A DNA stretch of 64,000 nucleotides from Ideonella sp. A 288 (GTDB lineage: Bacteria > Pseudomonadota > Gammaproteobacteria > Burkholderiales > Burkholderiaceae_C): NCBI RefSeq assembly GCF_002198735.1, contig NZ_MWLO01000123.1, positions 1 to 64,000 on the forward strand. Direction: 5' to 3'. Positions 30,429 to 38,988 of this stretch are shown here, in pieces. A model generated the notes under the pieces. The model saw only the letters and a list, made by a program, of their open reading frames with translations, did not search any database and was not told where the DNA came from. The number at the start of each line of letters is the position of its first letter. The first letter of the stretch is position 1. A program made the position numbers and the translations under genes.

Positions 30429-31877
30429 GTGGCCGCGCCGTTGCGCGTGCTGCAGGTTGCGGCAGAGGTCTTCCCGCTCGTCAAGACCGGTGGACTGGCC
30501 GACGTGGTGGCCGCGCTGCCGGTGGCCACGGCCGCGGCAGGCGCCGACGTGCGGCTGCTGCTGCCCGGCATGCCCGCGATCCTGGATTCAGTGCAGGGCG
30601 CCCGCACCGTCGTCGACATCGGCCCGTGCTACGGCGCGCTGCGGGTGCGCCTGCTGCTGGCGCGCATGCCCGGCACCGGCCTGCCGGCCTATGTCATCGA
30701 CGCGCCGCACCTCTACCGCCGCGGCGGCGGGCCGTACCAGGCCTCCAACGGGCAGGACTGGCCCGACAACCTGCAACGCTTCGCGCTGCTGGGCTGGCTT
30801 GCCGCCCGCCTGGCCTCGGGCGATGCCGACCACGACTGGCTGCCCGACATTGTGCATGCGCACGACTGGCATGCTGCAATGACCTGCACCTACATGGCCG
30901 ACCACCCGCCCACGCGGGCGGCGTCGGTGTTCACCGTGCACAACCTGGCCTACCAGGGGCTGTTTCCGCATGACGACTGGTCCCTGCTGGGCCTGTCGTC
31001 GCGCTACATGTCGCCCGCCGGCCTCGAGTTCCACGGCCAGTTGTCCTTCATGAAGGCGGGGCTGAAATATGCCCGCTGCATCACCACCGTGAGCCCCACC
31101 TACGCCCGCGAGATCTCGACGCACGAGTTCGGCTGCGGCCTGGACGGCGTCATCCGCGGACGCGCCGGTGCGGTGCTGGGCATCGTCAACGGCATCGACA
31201 CGCAGGTGTGGAACCCGGCCACCGATGCGGCACTCGAGCACCGTTACGACGCCGAACGTCTGGACGGCAAGCGGCGATGCCGCGAGGCCCTGCAGCGCGA
31301 TTGGTCGTTGGCGCCGGATCCCGACGCGCTGCTCGTGGGCGTGGTCAGCCGCTTGACGGGCCAGAAGGGCATCGACCTGGTGCTGCAGGCGCTGCCCGAC
31401 CTGCTGGCCGCCGGCATGCAACTCGTCGTGCAGGGCACCGGCGAAGCGGCGCTGGAATCCGCACTGCGCGCGGCCGCATCGGCCCATCCCGGGCGAATGG
31501 CCCTGCACCTGGGCTACGACGAGCCCCGCGCCCACCGGCTGATCGCAGGGGCCGACGTGATCTGCGTGCCGTCGCGCTTCGAGCCCTGCGGCCTGACCCA
31601 GCTCTACGGCATGCGCTACGGCACGGTACCGGTGGTGCGGCAGGTGGGCGGCTTGGCCGACACGGTGCGCGACGGCGTCACCGGCATCACCTTCGGGCCG
31701 GCGCGAGCCTACGACCTGACGCAGGCGCTGCAGCGCGCCGGTGCGTTGCGCCGCGAGCAGCCCGAGGCCTGGGCCGCCATGCAGGCGGTCGGCATGGCGC
31801 AAGACCTCTCGTGGCACCTGCCCGCGATCGAGTACCTGCGGCTCTACCGATCTCTGACGGCAGCGGCGATGGGCTGA
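30429..31877 (+). CDS. glgA: Glycogen synthase GlgA
   Basis: 482 residues, GT5 family, GTG start one base after the glgC stop. The N-terminal ADP-glucose-binding [13 protein letters not shown] is intact. [39 protein letters not shown] and the GT-B catalytic [18 protein letters not shown] are all present. A branching enzyme gene (glgB) is not in the window. Confidence 0.95.
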   Translation: MAAPLRVLQVAAEVFPLVKTGGLADVVAALPVATAAAGADVRLLLPGMPAILDSVQGARTVVDIGPCYGALRVRLLLARMPGTGLPAYVIDAPHLYRRGGGPYQASNGQDWPDNLQRFALLGWLAARLASGDADHDWLPDIVHAHDWHAAMTCTYMADHPPTRAASVFTVHNLAYQGLFPHDDWSLLGLSSRYMSPAGLEFHGQLSFMKAGLKYARCITTVSPTYAREISTHEFGCGLDGVIRGRAGAVLGIVNGIDTQVWNPATDAALEHRYDAERLDGKRRCREALQRDWSLAPDPDALLVGVVSRLTGQKGIDLVLQALPDLLAAGMQLVVQGTGEAALESALRAAASAHPGRMALHLGYDEPRAHRLIAGADVICVPSRFEPCGLTQLYGMRYGTVPVVRQVGGLADTVRDGVTGITFGPARAYDLTQALQRAGALRREQPEAWAAMQAVGMAQDLSWHLPAIEYLRLYRSLTAAAMG

Positions 31878-31961
31878 TCGGGGCCTCGGCCGGCCTCGGT
31901 TCGGGCGGCATACTCGTCGTCCATCCAAACCCCGGGGCCCACGGCGCGTGGCCCCGACACC

Positions 31962-32492
31962 ATGAGGCCCGCTCCGATGAACGCCGACGAGCTGAGACAA
32001 CTGCAAGCGCCGATCAAGGCGCGCTACAAGGACGATCCCGCATCCGCGCGCCACACCTTCCATGCCAGCGGCGAGCTGTTGCCCGACCGGCCGTCGTGCC
32101 GCATCGAAACGCGGTTTGCCCGCTTCGATGCCGGCTTGCACCCGGCGGCGGGTGGTGATGGCACGGATGCCTGCTCGGGCGACCTGCTGCTCGAATCGCT
32201 GGTGGCCTGCGCAGGAGTCACCTTCAACGTGGTGGCCACGGCGATGGCCATCCCGTTCCGATCGGCACGGGTCATCGTGGAAGGCGAGGGCGACTTCCGT
32301 GGCACGCTCGGCGTGGCCAAGGACGCGCCCGTGGGCATCACCGACATCCGCATGCGATTCGAAGTGGACTCGCCGGCCAGCGACGACCAGTTGGCCACCT
32401 TGCTGCGTCTGACCGAACGCTACTGCGTGATCTTCCAGACGCTGCGCACTCCGCCGCAGATGGCGGCGAGCCTGACGCGTGTCGCGGCCTGA
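31962..32492 (+). CDS. OsmC family protein
   Basis: 176 residues (162-171 if a later ATG, for example 31977, is used; neither start has a good ribosome site). The OsmC/Ohr fold is recognisable from SGDLLLESLVACAGVTFNVV with the first conserved Cys and ERYCVIFQTLRTPPQ with the second. These redox cysteines reduce hydroperoxides in OsmC/Ohr. The spacing is closer to the uncharacterised OsmC-like group than to OhrA. It lies downstream of glgA by 84 bp. Confidence 0.82.
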   Translation: MRPAPMNADELRQLQAPIKARYKDDPASARHTFHASGELLPDRPSCRIETRFARFDAGLHPAAGGDGTDACSGDLLLESLVACAGVTFNVVATAMAIPFRSARVIVEGEGDFRGTLGVAKDAPVGITDIRMRFEVDSPASDDQLATLLRLTERYCVIFQTLRTPPQMAASLTRVAA

Positions 32493-32671
32493 GCCTGAGG
32501 CATCCGCCGCCGGCGGCCTCGTTGGGCCCACGCTGCCGGCCGGCGCATCACGCCGCGCCCGCCGCCAGGCCATCGATGCGCAGAGGGCGCCGTACTTCGT
32601 GCCAGGCGTCGACACCTCGGCGCCGAGGAAGCCGCCCAACTGGTGACCGAGATCCTGCCGCGGTCCGACCA
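32493..32671. other. Non-coding gap upstream of the long inverted repeat
   Basis: About 180 bp after the OsmC gene with short stretches of GC-rich sequence. No gene or clear signal seen. Confidence 0.3.
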
Positions 32672-32838
32672 CTGAGAGGCTGAGAGTTGTTCGATCATGC
32701 CCGCTCACCACCCCCAAACGCACCCGCTCGTCGTTGCAAATGCTCGCCATAGCCCGAGCTATGGCTGCGCTTTGCGCCTAGATCGGGCACGTTTCGGGGC
32801 GTCGCTCGGGCACGCTCGAATTCCTCTCAGCCTCTGAG
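32672..32838. repeat. 167-nt extended imperfect inverted repeat
   Basis: The outer arms CTGAGAGGCTGAGAG (32672-32686) and CTCTCAGCCTCTGAG (32824-32838) pair at 14 of 15 positions. Inward, TTCGA.C.TGCCCG pairs with its complement near 32805-32821, C.CCCC.AAACG..CCCG pairs with 32784-32803, and GCAAA..GC near 32736-32743 pairs with 32768-32776. The apex is a perfect 8-bp stem GCCATAGC-CCGA-GCTATGGC (32746-32765). The whole folds into one long hairpin. It lies in a gap without genes and precedes the ECF sigma gene by 140 bp. It could be a dispersed repeat (REP/MITE-like) or a structured RNA; no transposase is linked. Confidence 0.75.
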
Positions 32839-32978
32839 CCCAGCAGCGCGAGCGTCGGAGCCAGCTGAGGCCACTTCCTTCCCTTTCGCGATCTGCCGCC
32901 TGTCGCACCGGTTCATCCAATGGCGTCTGTTCCTGCAAGCGCGCTCGACAGGGCATGCACCACCTTGCCGGAGCGGCC

Positions 32979-33542
32979 ATGACACCCAGGAATCCAGCAG
33001 TCCTTCCCGTCGGCACCTTGACCGCCGACCTGTTGTTCCGCGATCTGGTGTCGCAGCACGGCGAACGCCTGCACCGGTTCGTGCTGCGCCGCATCGGTGA
33101 CGCCACCGAGGCAGAAGATCTGGCACAGCAAGCCTTCGTCGAGGCCGCCAGGGCGCACGCCAGCTTTCGGGGCGAATCGCAACTGTCGACCTGGCTGTAC
33201 GGGATCGCGATGAACCTGGTGCGCAATCACCTGTCGCGCGCACCTCGACGCCACTTCGGATTCGACGACGACTCGGTGCTGGAGGGGACAGCCGATGTCG
33301 GCCCCAGCCCACAGCAGCAGTTCGAGATGACCCAACTGGTGGCCCTGCTGGATCAGGAACTGGGCGAACTGATGCCCGAGATGCGAGAGGTGCTGATGAT
33401 GGTGGCGCTGGACGACCTGTCGTACCAGGACGCGGCCGTGCTGCTGTCGGTGCCGGTGGGCACCGTGCGCAGCCGTGTGTCGCGCGCGCGCTCGCACCTG
33501 CGCCGACGCTTTGCCGCGCGGGGCGCCTCACTGCCGTTCTGA
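32979..33542 (+). CDS. ECF-type RNA polymerase sigma factor
   Basis: 187 residues. Sigma region 2 (about 15-85): LHRFVLRRIGDATEAEDLAQ, QAFVEAARAHASFRGESQLS, TWLYGIAMNLVRNHL. Region 4 (about 115-175): MPEMREVLMMVALDDLSYQD then VPVGTVRSRVSRARSHLRRR. The ATG at 32979 has CGGAG 6 nt upstream and was preferred to the ATG at 32955. No anti-sigma factor gene is adjacent; a 47-residue membrane peptide gene follows instead. Confidence 0.9.
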   Translation: MTPRNPAVLPVGTLTADLLFRDLVSQHGERLHRFVLRRIGDATEAEDLAQQAFVEAARAHASFRGESQLSTWLYGIAMNLVRNHLSRAPRRHFGFDDDSVLEGTADVGPSPQQQFEMTQLVALLDQELGELMPEMREVLMMVALDDLSYQDAAVLLSVPVGTVRSRVSRARSHLRRRFAARGASLPF

Positions 33543-33706
33543 CGCCCGCCAAGTCAGCCGTGGCAGCATCGCCTGCACCGCGACAGCGCTGTACTCGACC
33601 AGGCGCCTCGACGCTCATGGCATGACTCGGCGGCGCCGCGGGGCGCTGAGCCGTGGCATGGCCGGCTTCTTGCTGGCCATCGACTTCAACCGCTGTGGAG
33701 GTTCAC

Positions 33707-33850
33707 ATGCGATCCGAAGTCCGCATCGTCGTGGCGACACTCGTCGCAGGCATCGTCTCATGGGTCGTGTCGGTCGCCGTTGCCGACCTGACCTGCTCGA
33801 TGCCCGACCTGAAGGCGCCACTTTTTCAGGCGTTCGTGCACCAGAAGTGA
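33707..33850 (+). CDS. 47-residue single-span membrane peptide
   Basis: A very small gene supported by an excellent GTGGAGG ribosome site 7 nt before the ATG. The peptide has one hydrophobic segment (residues ~7-25: IVVATLVAGIVSWVVSVAVA) followed by a short tail with one Cys and aromatic residues. This could be a membrane anchor or an uncleaved signal. It lies 164 bp behind the ECF sigma gene on the same strand. No family recognised. Confidence 0.55.
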   Translation: MRSEVRIVVATLVAGIVSWVVSVAVADLTCSMPDLKAPLFQAFVHQK

Positions 33851-34138
33851 CAGCCCTCGTCCCTTTTTGGTCCTCTGCATTTCAGTGCTAGGCCACGTCA
33901 GTGCGTGCGAGCTGCCCCAGCCAACAGGCTGGCGTTCCGACGCGGGAAGCCGCACACCCGACTGTCGTGCGCACGGGGGGGCGAGGGCGTGGGCGTTGGG
34001 CCGCCTACCTCATGCACCGATGGTCGGCCGTCTTGCCCGGCGCCGGTCTTGATCCCGTCACGTCCACCTGCTAGCGTGGAAGCCTTCCGGAGGCATGACC
34101 CGTGCCCCGGCAGATCGACTCCAGAAGGGGATCCAGAC
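33851..34138. other. Intergenic between small peptide gene and 2H-phosphoesterase-like gene
   Basis: About 290 bp. Longer readings of the downstream gene enter here but are GC-biased and lack start signals. No clear regulatory element seen. Confidence 0.3.
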
Positions 34139-35011
34139 ATGTCCAGCACCCGCCGAACGTTCGCCGCCCTGCCGCTGATCGCAGGCAGCCTCCTGGCCAG
34201 CCGCCAGGCACGGGCAGCGGTCGACAACAGCGCCATTGGTCAGGCGGGGTTCAGAGACCACAAGGCCACCTACGGGCTGGTCTACAAGCTGCCGAAGGAA
34301 GTGAACGACGTGCTCGACGCGCGCATCTACCCGATGCTGCGCGAGCGACTGGTCCGGCTCGGCCTCGTCGACGAGGCGCGCGCGTTCAATCTGCCGCACG
34401 TGACGGTGGTGCACATCCACAACGCCGACCCCGCAACGCCGCGCAAGATGCTCCAGGCGCTGACCAGGGTGCCGTCGCCCTTGACGCTGACCTTGAAGGA
34501 CTTCTACAACACCGAGGCCTCCAAGGGGGCAGGGGCGCCCTGGTGGTTCGATCTCGGCGTTGTCAAGAGCGGTGCGGGCTACACCGAGATGATGGCTTTC
34601 AATACCGTGGCCACCGCGGCCTTGACCCCTCTGCGCGATGGCCCGCTGCCCCGTTGCACTGGCCCTGTTTACGCCAACATGAGCGAGACTGCCAAGGAAC
34701 TGACCCGCAACGTGGGAGTAAGCGGCGTCAACGTGGTGAAGGACGGCAAGGACACCGCGTCGCACAACCCGCACAACACGCTGATGTACAGCATGACGCC
34801 CTACGACGCACGATTGCAGGAGGCGATGAAGGCCGTGGCCGACGACGCCAACAAGATCCTGCCCGGCGGCATCGACACGCAGTTCAAGGACGTGTCGATC
34901 GTCGAGATCGGCTTCATGGGCAACGTGTTGCGCGAGTTCTACCGGATCAGCCTGGGCGATGGGGCAGCCTTCGACACCACCAGCGGCAAGGCGGTCAAGC
35001 TCGGCACGTAA
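34139..35011 (+). CDS. Exported 2H-phosphoesterase-like protein
   Basis: 290 residues. The N-terminus MSSTRRTFAALPLIAGSLLA is a twin-arginine-like or Sec signal. The mature protein has two H-x-T motifs, His87-Val-Thr89 (NLPHVTVVHI) and His212-Asn-Thr214 (NPHNTLMY). They are about 125 residues apart and each is followed by hydrophobic residues, the hallmark of 2H phosphoesterases (2'-5' RNA ligase, CPDase). If active it would hydrolyse 2',3'-cyclic or related phosphodiesters, but outside the cytoplasm, which is unusual. AAGGGG lies ~10 nt upstream of the ATG. Fold assignment rests on these motifs only. Confidence 0.6.
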   Translation: MSSTRRTFAALPLIAGSLLASRQARAAVDNSAIGQAGFRDHKATYGLVYKLPKEVNDVLDARIYPMLRERLVRLGLVDEARAFNLPHVTVVHIHNADPATPRKMLQALTRVPSPLTLTLKDFYNTEASKGAGAPWWFDLGVVKSGAGYTEMMAFNTVATAALTPLRDGPLPRCTGPVYANMSETAKELTRNVGVSGVNVVKDGKDTASHNPHNTLMYSMTPYDARLQEAMKAVADDANKILPGGIDTQFKDVSIVEIGFMGNVLREFYRISLGDGAAFDTTSGKAVKLGT

Positions 35012-35107
35012 CAGGGTCGGCAGACGACAGCGGCTTCGTCAGCGAGCGTCAGCGCACCTCCGGCCTGCGGCGCCAGTGTGTCCCTTGCGCGGAATGGGAG
35101 GCCCCCG

Positions 35108-35686
35108 ATGCCCATGCCCGACCACGACCTGCGATCTCTCACCCGGCAGTTTTCAACACCTGGCCGCCTCGAGGCGATCGGCCTGCGACCCTCACGGGGC
35201 GCGGCCATGAAGGCCGTGCCCACCGCGCAAGCCCTGGCCGGTCAGGGGCTGGTCGGGGACCGCAGCGTGCGTGGCGCGGCGTCCGCACTGGCGGCCGGTG
35301 GCAAGCGCCAGGTCACGTTGCTGCAGGCCGAACATCTGCCGGTGATCGCCGCCCTGGCCGGCCTCGGATCGCCGTTGGATCCGCTGAGCCTGCGCCGCAA
35401 CCTGGTGGTGTCGGGCCTGAACCTGCTGGCGGCGCGGTCGCTGTTCAAGGACCAGCCGCTGCTGCTGTGCATCGGCGATCCAAGCACCGAGGGCGGGCCC
35501 GTCCTGCTGGAGATCACCGGCCCGTGCGAGCCCTGCTCGAAGATGGAGGCATTGCTCGGCCCCGGCGGCTACAACGCGATGCGCGGGCATGGTGGCGTGA
35601 CGGCCCGGGTGGTGCGCGGAGGCTGGCTTCAGGTGGGTGCGGTCGTGGATTGTCGACCGGGCCCGATGGCGTCGCCGGCGGCTTGA
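35108..35686 (+). CDS. MOSC domain protein
   Basis: 192 residues with the MOSC fold that binds the molybdenum cofactor sulfurase product. Typical segments are GLVGDRSVRG near residue 50, KRQVTLLQAEHLPVI, LRRNLVVSGLNL and ITGPCEPCSKMEALLG with the conserved Cys in GPCEPC. Stand-alone MOSC proteins relate to YiiM/YuaD-type reductases of N-hydroxylated compounds. GGGAGG lies upstream of the ATG at 35108. Confidence 0.85.
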   Translation: MPMPDHDLRSLTRQFSTPGRLEAIGLRPSRGAAMKAVPTAQALAGQGLVGDRSVRGAASALAAGGKRQVTLLQAEHLPVIAALAGLGSPLDPLSLRRNLVVSGLNLLAARSLFKDQPLLLCIGDPSTEGGPVLLEITGPCEPCSKMEALLGPGGYNAMRGHGGVTARVVRGGWLQVGAVVDCRPGPMASPAA

Positions 35687-35752
35687 GCACGTCCCCGGTC
35701 GTCGTCCGCGCCGCAGCACAGCGCAGGGACAGGCGGCACGGGCCAAGGCAGC

Positions 35753-35797
35753 GTGACCGGAAGCGATGCGCCAGATACACTGTACAAATGTCCAGTC
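35753..35797 (+). promoter_or_regulatory. LexA-overlapped promoter of the umuDC-like operon, apparently leaderless
   Basis: -35 GTGACC at 35753-35758, 17-bp spacer, -10 TACACT at 35776-35781. The expected start of transcription falls on or next to the ATG at 35788, and no Shine-Dalgarno lies upstream of that ATG, so the mRNA would be leaderless. A LexA-type site CTGT-N8-CCAG (35780-35795; consensus CTGT-N8-ACAG, one mismatch) covers the -10 end and the start codon, so LexA would block RNA polymerase directly. Confidence 0.55.
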
Positions 35798-36234
35798 ATC
35801 GCCCCGATCCCGGCGAAGCCATCCGAGTGGGCCGCGACCACGGCGGTGGCGCAGCACCGGTGCGCGCCAGCGTGGCCATCGGCTTCGGCTCACCGGCCGA
35901 TGATTCCGGCGTCACGCGGCTCGACCTGAACGACCTGCTCATCAAGCATCCCCAGGCCACGTTCCTGATGCGGGTGGCCGGCGACGCGATGCACGATGCC
36001 GGCATCGACTCGGGCGACCTGGCGCTGGTCGATCGCGCCATCGCGCCGGTGCATGGCCACGTGGTGATCGCCGTGGTCGACGACGGTTTCGTTTGCCGCC
36101 GTCTGACCCGGCAGGGTGCCGACACCCGCCTGCAGGCGACGCAGCCCGGCGTGCCGGACATCGTGCCGCATGAAGGCCAGGGCCTGCAGGTCTGGGGTGT
36201 GGTCACCCAGGTCATCAAGGCCATGCCCGCCTGA
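35788..36234 (+). CDS. umuD: UmuD-like protein with degenerate protease centre
   Basis: 148 residues, clearly UmuD-related (RLDLNDLLIKHPQATFLMRV aligns with UmuD [20 protein letters not shown]). UmuD normally self-cleaves to UmuD', which activates polymerase V. Here the Ser of GDSM is Ala67 (AGDAMHDAG; codon GCG). The catalytic Lys of FTVKK is Arg104 (FVCRR). The cleavage site Cys-Gly is Ile31-Gly32 (AIGFGSPADD). So neither self-cleavage nor the usual site survives. The rest of the fold is intact and the frame is undamaged, so it is not an obvious pseudogene. It is followed after 9 bp by umuC. Start taken at 35788 from the leaderless promoter. Confidence 0.85.
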   Translation: MSSHRPDPGEAIRVGRDHGGGAAPVRASVAIGFGSPADDSGVTRLDLNDLLIKHPQATFLMRVAGDAMHDAGIDSGDLALVDRAIAPVHGHVVIAVVDDGFVCRRLTRQGADTRLQATQPGVPDIVPHEGQGLQVWGVVTQVIKAMPA

Positions 36235-36243
36235 GGCGCCCGA

Positions 36244-37569
36244 ATGTTCGCGCTGGTCGACGTGAACAACATGTACGTCAGCTGCGAGCGGGTGTTCCGC
36301 CCCGCACTGGTGGGCCGTCCGGTGGTCGTGCTGTCGAACAACGACGGCAACTGCATCGCGCGCAGCAACGAGGCCAAGGACCTGGGCATCACGATGGCCC
36401 AGCCCTGGTTCCAGGTGCGGCACCTCGAGCGCGAGGCCGGCCTGATTGCGCTGTCGGCCAACTTCGAGTTGTACGGCGACATGTCCAGCCGCATGATGAG
36501 CCTCGTTGGCCGTTACGCGCCACGGCAGGAGGTGTACAGCATCGACGAATCCTTCCTCGACTTCGATGGCGTGCGCGGCCGCCTGGCCGACATCGGCCGC
36601 GACATGCGCGCTACCGTGCTGCGATGGACCGGGCTGCCCACCAGCGTCGGCTTCGGTCCTACCAAGACCCTGGCCAAGCTGGCCAACCACATCGCCAAGA
36701 TGGCCGACCGCAAGCCCGGCACCTATGCGCCGGACCTGGCGCAGGTGTGCCACCTCGGCGAGATGACCGCGGCACAGCGCGACACCCTTTTCGCCGCCAC
36801 TGAAGTGGGCAGTGTCTGGGGCATCGGTCGGCGCATGACGGCGCGCCTGAACGACGGCGGAATCCGTACGGTGTCGGATCTCTTGCGCGCCGACCTGGCC
36901 ATGCTGCGCCGTCAGTTCAGCGTCGTGCTCGAGAAGACCGTGCTGGAACTGAAAGGCACGCCGTGCCTGGGCATCGACGACGAGCCACCGGCCCAGCAAC
37001 AGATCATGTGCTCGCGCTCGTTCGGCGCCCCCGCCACCGACCTGGAGAGCCTCACCGACCTGGTCAGCCAGTTCACTGCCCGGGTGGCCGAGAAGCTGAG
37101 GCACCAGCACGCCACCGCCGGCGCCGTGCACGTGTTCATCGGCACCAGCCCGTTCCGGCAGAACGACCGCCAGCACAGCCCCGGCGTCACGCAGCCCATG
37201 CGTCGTCCTACCGACGACACGCGCGCCCTGATCGGCGCCGCGGTGAGCGCCTTGCGGGGCATGTACCGGCCGGGGTTCAACTACGTCAAGGCCGGCGTGA
37301 TGCTGGTGGACCTGCAACCCAAAGGGCAGCAGCAGGGCGAACTGGACCTGTTCTCGTCGGCGAACGAGGCGGAACCCATTGCACGCAGCCGCGACCCGTC
37401 GCCACTGATGGCCACGGTCGATGCGCTCAATCGGAAGTTCGGCCGCGGCGCCATCGGCATCGGCAGCCTGGCCCACCAGGTCGGCGGCGGCGCCCATGCC
37501 GGCAAGCGCGAGCGCCGCTCACCGCGCTACACCACACGGCTCGGCGAGATCCCGGTGGCCACTGCGTAG
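36244..37569 (+). CDS. umuC: Y-family DNA polymerase UmuC (pol V catalytic subunit)
   Basis: 441 residues. The catalytic carboxylates are present: DVNNMYVSCERVF (first Asp) and YSIDESFLDFDG (Asp-Glu). Other signatures are VVVLSNNDGNCIARSNEAK, TSVGFGPTKTLAKLAN and WGIGRRM. A clamp-binding motif near QQQGELDLF occurs toward the C-terminus, like the UmuC QLNLF site. Starts 9 bp after the umuD-like gene with GAGGCG upstream; the two form an operon. Expected to be SOS-induced and to carry out translesion synthesis, but UmuD' supply is in doubt because the paired UmuD lacks its protease residues. Confidence 0.94.
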   Translation: MFALVDVNNMYVSCERVFRPALVGRPVVVLSNNDGNCIARSNEAKDLGITMAQPWFQVRHLEREAGLIALSANFELYGDMSSRMMSLVGRYAPRQEVYSIDESFLDFDGVRGRLADIGRDMRATVLRWTGLPTSVGFGPTKTLAKLANHIAKMADRKPGTYAPDLAQVCHLGEMTAAQRDTLFAATEVGSVWGIGRRMTARLNDGGIRTVSDLLRADLAMLRRQFSVVLEKTVLELKGTPCLGIDDEPPAQQQIMCSRSFGAPATDLESLTDLVSQFTARVAEKLRHQHATAGAVHVFIGTSPFRQNDRQHSPGVTQPMRRPTDDTRALIGAAVSALRGMYRPGFNYVKAGVMLVDLQPKGQQQGELDLFSSANEAEPIARSRDPSPLMATVDALNRKFGRGAIGIGSLAHQVGGGAHAGKRERRSPRYTTRLGEIPVATA

Positions 37570-37811
37570 TTCACCGGTCATTAGCGACGCGCCGAACGAA
37601 TCGGCGTCACCACTCGTTGCGCATCGATGCGGCTGCACGACATTCGCAAAGTCGTTCCACCCTGAGTTCGAGCGTCGTAACTGCGCCGGGAATTCGCCAA
37701 GCGTCCACGCAAGGTACATTCGCATTTCAGGGAACGATCGCATTCAGAGGCAACAAGCCCGATGCATTGGCGCACGATTCGCATTGGATCGGCATGCGCC
37801 CGGAGTTGAAG

Positions 37812-38156
37812 ATGGCAAAGAAAACGCTGGCGGAAATTCACCAACAGATCGACAAGTTGCAGCAAGAGGCCGCGGCCCTGAAGGCCAAGGAAAAGGGTGG
37901 TGTCGTGGCGCGCATCCTGGAGGCCATCGCCCATTACGACCTGACGCCGCAAGACCTGTTCGGCAAGGCCGTGTCGTCCAAGGTAGCCCGCAAGTCGGCG
38001 AAGCCTGCATCCAAGGGTAAGGGCACCAAGTCCACCGCCGCCATCAAGTACCGCGACGAGGCTGGCAATGCCTGGGTCGGAAAGGGCAAGCGCCCGGCGT
38101 GGTTCAATGCCGCGCTCGCGTCTGGCAAGACCGCAGAGGATCTGCTGGTGAAGTAA
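37812..38156 (+). CDS. H-NS family histone-like protein
   Basis: 114 residues. An N-terminal coiled-coil oligomerisation helix (MAKKTLAEIHQQIDKLQQEAAALKAKEKGG), a basic linker rich in Lys/Ser, and the C-terminal DNA-binding signature YRDEAGNAWVGKGKRPAWF. The conserved family motif is Y.d..G..WtG.G..P.W, here with WVGKGKRP. H-NS proteins silence AT-rich horizontally acquired DNA. The CCGGAG site 7 nt before the ATG supports the start. It lies between umuC and the SRAP gene, but separated by 242 and 142 bp. Confidence 0.9.
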   Translation: MAKKTLAEIHQQIDKLQQEAAALKAKEKGGVVARILEAIAHYDLTPQDLFGKAVSSKVARKSAKPASKGKGTKSTAAIKYRDEAGNAWVGKGKRPAWFNAALASGKTAEDLLVK

Positions 38157-38298
38157 CAGGGCACCGAACCGACCATGGGTCGGAACGGTCCTGCTGACTG
38201 TGGCCACCCCAGGCCGACGACGCCAGTCGTCTGCCCCGAGGAGGAGGTGAGTCGTTTCGGGAGCAGCCCTTCGTTGACTCGAGCGCCCAGACGATCGC

Positions 38299-38988
38299 AT
38301 GTGCAACCTGTACCACATGTCCCCGCGCGAGCATGTCGAGCGATACTTTCGGGCGCAGTTGCCGCTGGAGTACCGTGAGGTCGCGGTCGGTCCGTTCAAC
38401 ACCGGACTCTTCCTCAAGCACGGCGCGGATGGCCCCACAGCCGTGATGGGGCAGTGGGGCATGATCGGCCCGGGCAGCAAGACCCGGCGACCCACGTCGC
38501 GCGCGATCCTGACCAACAACGCCCGTGCCGAATCCATCGGCGAGCGAGCGACCTACAAGGCAGCCTGGCGCAACGGGCAGCGCTGCCTGATCCCGGCGGC
38601 CTGGTACCAGGAGCCGAACTGGGAGACCGGCAAGAACATCTGGTGGCGCATGCGCCGCACCGACGGCGATCCCTGGGCGCTGGCCGGCATCTGGTCGGAG
38701 TGGACCGATCCGTCCACCGGCGAGATCGTGCCGAGCTACTCGATGATCACCATCAACTGCGACGGCCACCCGCTGCTGGGGCGCCTGCACAAGCCCGATC
38801 CGAAGTTGCCCCCCGACCAGCAGGACAAGCGCTCGGTGGTGCCGCTGGCCCCGACGAACTGGAACGCCTGGCTCACCGGTGACGAGGTGCAAGCCCGGTC
38901 GCTGCTGCGGGTGCCGGAGGAGGCACTGTTCGACCCGACCGACGCCTTGCGCACCGATCTCGCGCTGGAGATTCGAGCGCCTGGGTGA
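38299..38988 (+). CDS. SOS response-associated peptidase (SRAP, YedK/HMCES family)
   Basis: 229 residues. It shields abasic sites in single-stranded DNA by forming a covalent thiazolidine with Cys2. Key residues are Cys2 (MCNLY), Asn/Arg/Glu in NNARAESIG, the Glu in PAAWYQEPNW and His in GRLHKPDP, so the active site is complete. The length is near that of YedK (222). Its place beside umuDC fits a DNA-damage island. No LexA box was found by eye directly upstream. Confidence 0.93.
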   Translation: MCNLYHMSPREHVERYFRAQLPLEYREVAVGPFNTGLFLKHGADGPTAVMGQWGMIGPGSKTRRPTSRAILTNNARAESIGERATYKAAWRNGQRCLIPAAWYQEPNWETGKNIWWRMRRTDGDPWALAGIWSEWTDPSTGEIVPSYSMITINCDGHPLLGRLHKPDPKLPPDQQDKRSVVPLAPTNWNAWLTGDEVQARSLLRVPEEALFDPTDALRTDLALEIRAPG

